From Deltaproteobacteria bacterium (lineage in GTDB: Bacteria; Desulfobacterota; Binatia; UBA9968): a DNA stretch of 9,212 nt. Every line of letters starts with the position of its first letter. Position 1 is the stretch's first letter. Below the pieces are notes generated by a model, which was given only the letters and a program-made list of their open reading frames with translations, had not been told where the DNA came from and did no database searches. Below, one piece after another: positions 1 to 4,667 of the stretch. The stretch covers positions 1,866 through 11,077 of the forward strand of contig JAHFAP010000094.1 of NCBI GenBank assembly GCA_023250495.1. Reading direction: 5' to 3'. The position numbers and the translations under genes are program-made.

Positions 1-1238
1 AGCGCGTAGACTTTCGTCGCCGCGACGAGGTCGGAAATTTTCATCGCCCGGTTTCCCGCGCCGCTCAGCGGCTCCCTCTGCCGGGGCGGGCCATAGCAGA
101 CCGAAGGGATGCCGACCTCGTTGAAAACGTTGAGGTCGCGCCACATGCTCACTTCCGCGGAAGGCGGAAGCGGCGGCTCCGTTCCGAAAACGTACCGATG
201 AGCCTCCTCGATCGCCGCGATCAACGGCTCGGCGTTCTCAGCGACGTGGCCGCGCGAATATTGAAACGCGGAGACCTCGCAATCAATGCCCAAACCGCGC
301 ACGACCCGCTCGACATCTTTTTTGACCGCTTCCGGCTTCTTGCCGGGAACTAACCGGATATCCAGATAGATGTCGCACGTAGCACTGGCTTGACTCACGC
401 CGCCTGTTCCGCGGACGTTCATCACCTGCGCTTTGGGAATGATCGTGCCACCTTCGAACTCTAATTTTTCTTTCTGCTGATACTGGATTGCCCATTCCTC
501 CAGCGCGAGAATTACATGCGCCGCCCTGGCGAACGCGTTGGGATTTTCCTTGATCGAGGCGCCGCGCTCATACCGGGGCGTGTAGACCTCTCTTCCTCTT
601 ACGCGCACTTTGAGCCACACGGCGCCGCATTCGGCCCTGACAATGCCGAAGCCTGACGTCTCGCCCACGAGCGCGTAGTCCGCGGTCACTCCTCGATCGA
701 CGACCCATTTGGTTCCGAAGCCCTCGCCGGGATGGTTGACGCCCTGATACTCGTCGATGGATGGGCCGCCGGTCTCGAAAGCCACCGCGGTGATCGTGAG
801 ATCCCCTCGCAGACGAATGCCTGATTTTTTAATCGCTCTTGCCGCTATCATAAAGGCGCAAAGCTGCGCCTTGTCGTTGATCACTCCCTTGCCGAAGATG
901 AGATCTCCCTCTGTCCACGCTCCTTCGATTTTTTTGTCGGCTTCGGTGGCATCCGGTCCCAATTCGGGTCCTGTATCCATGTGAGCATTGAATATCAGGC
1001 TGGTCCCGTTTCCGCTCCCCGGTATCGCCGCCACCGCATTGACGCTCTCGTCGGTGATAAACTGAAGCGAGCCGTGGATTCCGCACTCCTTAAGCCAAGC
1101 AAGCACGGCTTCGCCGACTCGTCTTTCTTTCCCATGGGGGCTGGCCGTATTGCCGAGCTTGAGACAAAGGTCGACCAATTCCTGGCGATCCGCGTCTATG
1201 CTCGCGAGCAGGTCGTCGTATATTTTTCCCTTTTGCAT
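1..1238 (-). CDS. M20-family metallohydrolase (ArgE/DapE/CPG2-like), 3' end off the window
   Basis: Reading the minus strand from the ATG at 1238 gives 412 open codons running off the left edge. M20 proteins are usually about 400-440 residues, so only a short C-terminal piece is missing. The start is supported by an AAGGAAGGAG Shine-Dalgarno sequence (1248-1257). The family consists of zinc aminoacylases, deacylases and dipeptidases with a catalytic domain interrupted by a dimerisation lid. Recognisable motifs are NAHMDTGP (residues 84-91, metal ligand His86), GVINDK (118-123, bridging Asp122), AFETGG (153-158, Glu155 in the general-base position) and VGETSG (191-196, ligand Glu193). The usual second Glu after the general base is Thr156. 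No His occurs after residue 347, so the C-terminal His ligand is absent. The lid His is also not seen (GREVYTPRY, 215-223). Substrate is unknown; one metal site is altered, so activity is uncertain. Family call firm. Confidence 0.88.
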   Translation of the reverse strand, partial: MQKGKIYDDLLASIDADRQELVDLCLKLGNTASPHGKERRVGEAVLAWLKECGIHGSLQFITDESVNAVAAIPGSGNGTSLIFNAHMDTGPELGPDATEADKKIEGAWTEGDLIFGKGVINDKAQLCAFMIAARAIKKSGIRLRGDLTITAVAFETGGPSIDEYQGVNHPGEGFGTKWVVDRGVTADYALVGETSGFGIVRAECGAVWLKVRVRGREVYTPRYERGASIKENPNAFARAAHVILALEEWAIQYQQKEKLEFEGGTIIPKAQVMNVRGTGGVSQASATCDIYLDIRLVPGKKPEAVKKDVERVVRGLGIDCEVSAFQYSRGHVAENAEPLIAAIEEAHRYVFGTEPPLPPSAEVSMWRDLNVFNEVGIPSVCYGPPRQREPLSGAGNRAMKISDLVAATKVYA

Positions 1239-1262
1239 TGAGAGAACTCCTTCCTTGAGCGG

Positions 1263-1291
1263 AACTTACTTCTTGTCGTGAGATTCGTCAA
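1263..1291 (-). promoter_or_regulatory. Candidate sigma-70-type promoter for the M20 gene
   Basis: On the minus strand TTGACG (1291-1286) is followed after 17 bases by TAAGTT (1268-1263). The -35 is close to consensus and the -10 is weak (3 of 6). It lies just upstream of the Shine-Dalgarno sequence at 1248-1257, giving a very short leader. Position and spacing support it; sequence match alone is modest. Confidence 0.35.
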
Positions 1292-1322
1292 TGCGATGCG
1301 ACCGAAATGCCTCGCCTCGCTC

Positions 1323-1351
1323 TTGCCACAGGTTAGTTCTTAGATTATGGT
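1323..1351 (+). promoter_or_regulatory. Candidate sigma-70-type promoter for the ThDP enzyme gene
   Basis: TTGCCA (1323-1328) and TATGGT (1346-1351) are separated by 17 bases, matching the sigma-70 consensus at 5 of 6 and 4 of 6 positions. Transcription would begin near 1358, leaving a leader of about 37 bases that contains the AGGAGGAG ribosome binding site at 1381-1388, six bases before the ATG at 1395. It is the best forward match I saw in the divergent gap. Confidence 0.45.
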
Positions 1352-1394
1352 GCGATCCGAAGCGTCAAAACAATCATCCTAGGAGGAGTCTTTT

Positions 1395-3179
1395 ATGAGC
1401 AAGGCAGCGAGAATGGCCGAGAGGCCCCGGCCCCAGTACGGATCAGACGTGATCGTCGATATGCTCAAGGCCTTTGAGATCGAGTATATCGCTGTGAACC
1501 CCGGCGCGACGTTTCGCGGCCTGCACGATTCTCTGGTGAATTACGGCGGCAACCAGATGCCCGAGATGATTCTCTGTCCCCACGAAGAGATGACCGTGGC
1601 CCTGGCACACGGCTACGCGCGGGCCAAAGGGAAGCCGATGGCCTCGGCGGTGCATAACATCGTGGGTCTGCAGCATGCCGCCATGGCGATCTACAATGCC
1701 TGGTGCGACCGTCTGCCTGTGATCGTGATGGGAGGGACAGGGCCGATGGACACGGCGCAGCGCCGTCCCTGGATCGACTGGGTGCACACGGCCTTGGTGC
1801 AGGGGAACTTAGTGCGCGACTTCGTCAAGTGGGACGACCAGCCTGGCAGTGTCGAGGCTGTTCCCGATTCTTTCATCCGGGCTTACCGGCTGGCGACGAC
1901 CGATCCCATGGGACCGGTCTATCTCTGCTGGGACAGCGCGGTGCAGGAAAAGAAGCTCGACGGTGAGATTCCGTTTCCCTCGCTCGATCGCTATCCAGCG
2001 CCGCTGCCGCTTCAAGCGCCGGAGGAAGGTTTTGAGAAGAGCCTGCGCTGGCTCTTAGAAGCCAAAACGCCGGTGATCATCGCCGACTGGGTGGGGAGAA
2101 GAGAGGCTGGATTTAACGCTCTCGCCGAGCTTGCGGAGCTGCTCGCCATTCCGGTCTTCGATCAGTATGGCCGTTTCAATTTCGCCTGCGACCATCCTCT
2201 GAATCTCACCGGCATGCAAGAGAAGGTCTTGGGCCAAGCCGATCTCCTGCTGGTGCTCGACGTTCCGGATCTCGAAGGGGCGGTGAGCAAGAGGGCGCAG
2301 GAGAAAGGGGCGCGAAGACCTATTCCGCTGCTTTCACCCAATGCGCGGATCATCAACGTCGGCCTGGACGATCTTCTCGTGCGCGCCTGGTCGCATGACT
2401 TCAACAAGCTCAGGGAAGCTGACCTCTCGATCATGGCGGACACTTCAGTTTTTCTCCCTGAGCTGGCGCGGCGGTTGAAAGGGGAGAAGGAGGCGCTGAA
2501 GAAAAAAGCGGCGGACATCGAGAAGAGACGCGAGCAGTGGTCGAAGCTTCACGCCGAGAGGGAAGAAGCGATGGGGCGCGAAGCACGATCCAAGTGGGAT
2601 GAGAAACCGATTGCGACCACTCGACTTTACTCCGAGCTTGGAGAGGTTCTGAAGAACGAGAACTGGGTGCTCACCAACGGAACTTCGTCGGGCAAAGAGA
2701 ATTTTTACCTCCATGCCGGCAAGTTCAATCAGATCCTGGGGAAGTATAAAGGCGGCGGCCTGGGCTACGGCTTGCCCGCTTCTCTCGGCGCCGCGCTGGC
2801 ATTGAAAGGCTCGGGCAAGCTGTGCGTCGATCTTCAGCCTGATGGCGATTCGCTTTTCACCATCAGCTCCCTGTGGACGGCGGCCCACTATAAAATTCCG
2901 CTGCTCATCGTCGTGTGCAGCAACCGCTCCTACTATAACGACGAGGAGCATCAAGAGAGGATGGCTGTCCTACGAGGCCGGCCGGTGGAGAATAAAGTGG
3001 TTGGCATTCGCATCGAAGACCCCGCTGTCGATTTTGCGGCCAACGCCAAATCCTACGGCGTCTGGGGCACCGGCCCGATCACCGAGCCGAAAGATCTCTC
3101 CAAGGCGCTCCGCGACGCGATCAAAGTGGTGAAAGAAGGCAAACCGGCTTTGGTGGATGTAGTGGTTCAGATGCGGTGA
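1395..3179 (+). CDS. Thiamine-diphosphate-dependent enzyme, acetolactate synthase / benzoylformate decarboxylase superfamily
   Basis: The 594-residue product has the three-domain layout of this superfamily: N-terminal ThDP-pyrimidine domain (about 15-185), central domain (about 210-360) and C-terminal ThDP-pyrophosphate domain (about 410-594). CPHEEMTVALAHGYAR (61-76) carries the conserved glutamate, best aligned to Glu64, that activates the cofactor. The Mg/diphosphate signature, normally GDG followed after about 24-27 residues by NN, reads PDG (482-484), 24 residues, then SN (509-510). The two metal-ligand positions, Asp483 and Asn510, are kept. Residues 363-401 form an unusually charged Lys/Glu/Arg-rich linker, probably helical. 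The start has a strong AGGAGGAG site at six bases. Members carboligate or decarboxylate 2-oxo acids, but this subgroup is usually annotated only as a ThDP-requiring protein and the substrate cannot be read from sequence. No small regulatory subunit (IlvH/IlvN) is adjacent, which argues against ordinary branched-chain biosynthesis. Confidence 0.92.
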   Translation: MSKAARMAERPRPQYGSDVIVDMLKAFEIEYIAVNPGATFRGLHDSLVNYGGNQMPEMILCPHEEMTVALAHGYARAKGKPMASAVHNIVGLQHAAMAIYNAWCDRLPVIVMGGTGPMDTAQRRPWIDWVHTALVQGNLVRDFVKWDDQPGSVEAVPDSFIRAYRLATTDPMGPVYLCWDSAVQEKKLDGEIPFPSLDRYPAPLPLQAPEEGFEKSLRWLLEAKTPVIIADWVGRREAGFNALAELAELLAIPVFDQYGRFNFACDHPLNLTGMQEKVLGQADLLLVLDVPDLEGAVSKRAQEKGARRPIPLLSPNARIINVGLDDLLVRAWSHDFNKLREADLSIMADTSVFLPELARRLKGEKEALKKKAADIEKRREQWSKLHAEREEAMGREARSKWDEKPIATTRLYSELGEVLKNENWVLTNGTSSGKENFYLHAGKFNQILGKYKGGGLGYGLPASLGAALALKGSGKLCVDLQPDGDSLFTISSLWTAAHYKIPLLIVVCSNRSYYNDEEHQERMAVLRGRPVENKVVGIRIEDPAVDFAANAKSYGVWGTGPITEPKDLSKALRDAIKVVKEGKPALVDVVVQMR

Positions 3180-3275
3180 GGTTGTGTCGCGCTAGGCGGG
3201 ACTACAGCGGTTGGAACGTCGAGCAGGTAAAACTTACACGAGTCAGACAGTTTGTTATGGAGTCTCTGCTGGAGA

Positions 3276-3743
3276 TCACGCAGTCTTAGCCCGGATCACC
3301 AGGTCCACGTCACACTCAAGCACCTGAAGCAGAGAAAGTAGTTGATCTATCGACTTCCGGTAGTTCGTTTGATCGAGAAGCCGGTACAGTTGAGCTGCGG
3401 ACGTGCCAAGGCGGCGCACGATCTCGCGCCTCGATAATGGGCTTTTACTCAGACGCTTCTGAGCCTCGAGGGTCAGCTTGTAAAGCAGAAGATCCCTCAT
3501 GTAGTTGGGGTCCTGATTGTATTCGAGGACTTGCTCGGCATGGACTGTGCCGATCCGACCGGACTGGAGTTCGTAGGTGAACCCCTCCCGCGCCAACTCC
3601 TCGTCAACGAAGACCCGAGTAACTGGATTCTCGCTAGTCGCAGCAGGGTCCGTCTTGCTGTACGGAAACACCAGTGCTTTGGAGGAGATCCTGACATCGA
3701 AGACCTTCCTTCGGTTGTTGTGCTTTACCGATCGAATCTTCAT
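3276..3743 (-). CDS. Helix-turn-helix protein, likely antitoxin-like partner of the DUF4160 protein
   Basis: This 155-residue protein starts with an ATG whose first bases overlap the stop of the upstream DUF4160 gene (ATGA, 3740-3743), so the two are translationally coupled. The N-terminal 70 residues look beta-rich (KVFDVRI at 13-19, VTRVFVDEEL at 41-50, GFTYELQSGRIGTVH at 54-68). The rest is helical. Residues 104-147 resemble an XRE-like helix-turn-helix: REIVRRLG (106-113), a turn with TS, then AAQLYRLLD (116-124) as the probable recognition helix. A DNA-binding partner of a small neighbouring protein fits an antitoxin/autorepressor, but that is inference from architecture. I do not recognise a named family for the N-terminal part. 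It converges on the ThDP gene, with a 96-base gap holding no visible terminator. Confidence 0.75.
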   Translation of the reverse strand: MKIRSVKHNNRRKVFDVRISSKALVFPYSKTDPAATSENPVTRVFVDEELAREGFTYELQSGRIGTVHAEQVLEYNQDPNYMRDLLLYKLTLEAQKRLSKSPLSRREIVRRLGTSAAQLYRLLDQTNYRKSIDQLLSLLQVLECDVDLVIRAKTA

Positions 3744-3934
3744 AGCAGACCCTCAGCTTCGAGCTCGACGATCAGATCGAGAACTCTCTGCGGCGCGTTG
3801 CCTTTCATAGGTTTCTTGTTGTCCAAGTCCCACTTGACCACTAGCTTGCCATCTCGGTAAACATGGACATGCCTGGGAGGGTGATCGCTCTTCCACGCGA
3901 TAAAGATGTACCCACCGCGTCTTAGCTTCCCCAT
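3740..3934 (-). CDS. DUF4160 domain protein, putative toxin-like component
   Basis: The 64-residue product shows the DUF4160 core: an opening GYIFIAW strand (8-14), the hallmark DHPPRHVHV (17-25) and a short strand GKLVVKW (29-35), ending in a helix VLDLIVELEAEG (51-62). DUF4160 genes commonly sit beside small DUF2442 or helix-turn-helix genes and have been proposed as toxin-antitoxin components; the biochemical activity is not established as far as I know. Here the DUF4160 gene comes first and the HTH gene second. The ATG at 3934 has no convincing Shine-Dalgarno sequence, while a promoter-like element lies only about 10 bases upstream, suggesting a nearly leaderless mRNA. Base composition of the pair is lower in G+C than the flanks. 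Confidence 0.82.
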   Translation of the reverse strand: MGKLRRGGYIFIAWKSDHPPRHVHVYRDGKLVVKWDLDNKKPMKGNAPQRVLDLIVELEAEGLL

Positions 3935-3943
3935 CCCAAAGAA

Positions 3944-3972
3944 ACGTTATCATCTGCGGTAACACTTGTCAA
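3944..3972 (-). promoter_or_regulatory. Candidate promoter of the DUF4160-HTH operon
   Basis: On the minus strand a perfect TTGACA (3972-3967) is followed after 17 bases by TAACGT (3949-3944), which is preceded by TG one base upstream, making it an extended -10. Transcription would start near 3937, only a few bases before the ATG at 3934. The -35 lies 14 bases from the point where ThDP-gene homology begins (3986), so the cassette seems to carry its own promoter. Confidence 0.55.
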
Positions 3973-3985
3973 CAACGGCGGCGCC

Positions 3986-4192
3986 AGAGGCCGGCCCGTG
4001 GAGAACAAAGTGGTGGGTATTCGGATCGAAGACCCGGCAGTCGATTTTGCCGCCAACGCGAAATAGTACGGCGTCTGGGGCACTGGCCCGATCACTGAGC
4101 TGAAAGATCTCTCCAAGGCGCTGCGCGAGGCGATCAAGGTGGCCAAAGAGGGAAAACCCGCGCTCGTGGACGTGGTCTGTCAGATGCGGTGA
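3986..4192 (+). pseudogene. 3' remnant of a second copy of the ThDP enzyme gene
   Basis: These 207 bases align without gaps to 2973-3179, the last 68 codons and stop of the intact ThDP gene. I count 31 mismatches (about 85% identity), 24 of them at third codon positions. The deduced peptide differs from residues 527-594 at only five places: Ser553 becomes TAG (4064-4066), Pro565 Leu, Asp574 Glu, Val579 Ala and Val591 Cys. The first 526 codons are missing and no start codon or ribosome site precedes the fragment. Mostly synonymous divergence implies that this copy was a selected, working paralogue for much of its history before losing its 5' part and gaining the TAG. Homology stops at the right after TGA and at the left just before the DUF4160 promoter. 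Confidence 0.93.
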
Positions 4193-4234
4193 GACAGCTT
4201 ACGTGTCCGCGCAGCCAATTCCAAACACACGACC

Positions 4235-4654
4235 TTATTTTGACGGCAGCAGACCGACCTGCTTCATCATGGTGGCCGCGTCCCAATAATCGGAGTTGCG
4301 CCGGATCTTTCCGGCCTCAAGTTCGACGATCGTTGCGCCCCGTACCGAGAAGCGCTTTCCGGTGGCCGGCATCCGGGGGAAGTCTCCCTTGTGTGTCCCA
4401 GACATGACCCACTCCATGCCTCCCCGATTGCCGGCGACGAACCGGGCTGTCAACTCCATCTTGAAATCGGGGACGCCAGCGAAGACCTCCTTTGCATAGG
4501 CCCGGAGTTCATCCTTGCCATGGTTGACGGCGCTGAAAGTTACGTCTTCATAAACGCAGTCGTCGGTAAAGATGGAAAGAAACTTTTCCGTGTTGTGAGA
4601 GGACCAGGCTGTCGCCCAATCATCGAGCAGCCTTTCCTCGCTAGAGGTCGCCAT
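4235..4654 (-). CDS. SnoaL-like (NTF2-fold) small protein
   Basis: The 139-residue product fits the SnoaL-like polyketide cyclase / NTF2 family of cone-shaped alpha+beta barrels. Typical features are the N-terminal helix with DDWATAW (11-17), NTEKFLSIFTDDCVYED (21-37), VPDFKMEL (61-68), MSGTHKGDFP (84-93), the PATGK turn (96-100), and a closing strand with GKIRRNSDYWD (115-125) and QVGLLP (132-137). The fold is used by cyclases, hydrolases, isomerases and non-catalytic binding proteins, so no reaction can be assigned. It is the last gene of the molybdoenzyme operon, 12 bases after the oxidoreductase, so co-expression is expected, yet no standard molybdoenzyme role for such a protein is known to me. 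No terminator is visible after it. Confidence 0.85.
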   Translation of the reverse strand: MATSSEERLLDDWATAWSSHNTEKFLSIFTDDCVYEDVTFSAVNHGKDELRAYAKEVFAGVPDFKMELTARFVAGNRGGMEWVMSGTHKGDFPRMPATGKRFSVRGATIVELEAGKIRRNSDYWDAATMMKQVGLLPSK

Positions 4655-4659
4655 AATAT

Positions 4660-4667
4660 ACCTCCTT
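4660..4667 (-). promoter_or_regulatory. Ribosome binding site of the SnoaL-like gene, touching the upstream stop codon
   Basis: AAGGAGGT (4667-4660, minus strand) is a full Shine-Dalgarno match five bases before the ATG at 4654. Its first base is the last base of the TGA stop of the preceding oxidoreductase gene (4669-4667), so ribosomes finishing that gene are placed to re-initiate here. Confidence 0.8.

Noticed and set aside
2445..2954. 169-codon minus-strand open frame within the ThDP enzyme gene
   Set aside because: It is antisense to conserved ThDP-binding sequence, and its product looks like a low-complexity shadow.
3180..3275. Possible terminator between the convergent ThDP and HTH genes
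   Set aside because: I found no GC-rich hairpin followed by a T run on either strand; the same is true of 4193-4234.
3180..3985. Insertion sequence or integrase bringing in the DUF4160-HTH cassette
   Set aside because: No transposase or integrase reading frame, terminal inverted repeats or target duplication can be seen; only the cassette and the gene remnant are present.
3922..4146. 74-codon minus-strand open frame over the ThDP remnant
   Set aside because: It is antisense to a fragment whose plus-strand homology to the intact gene is clear, and it has no domain.
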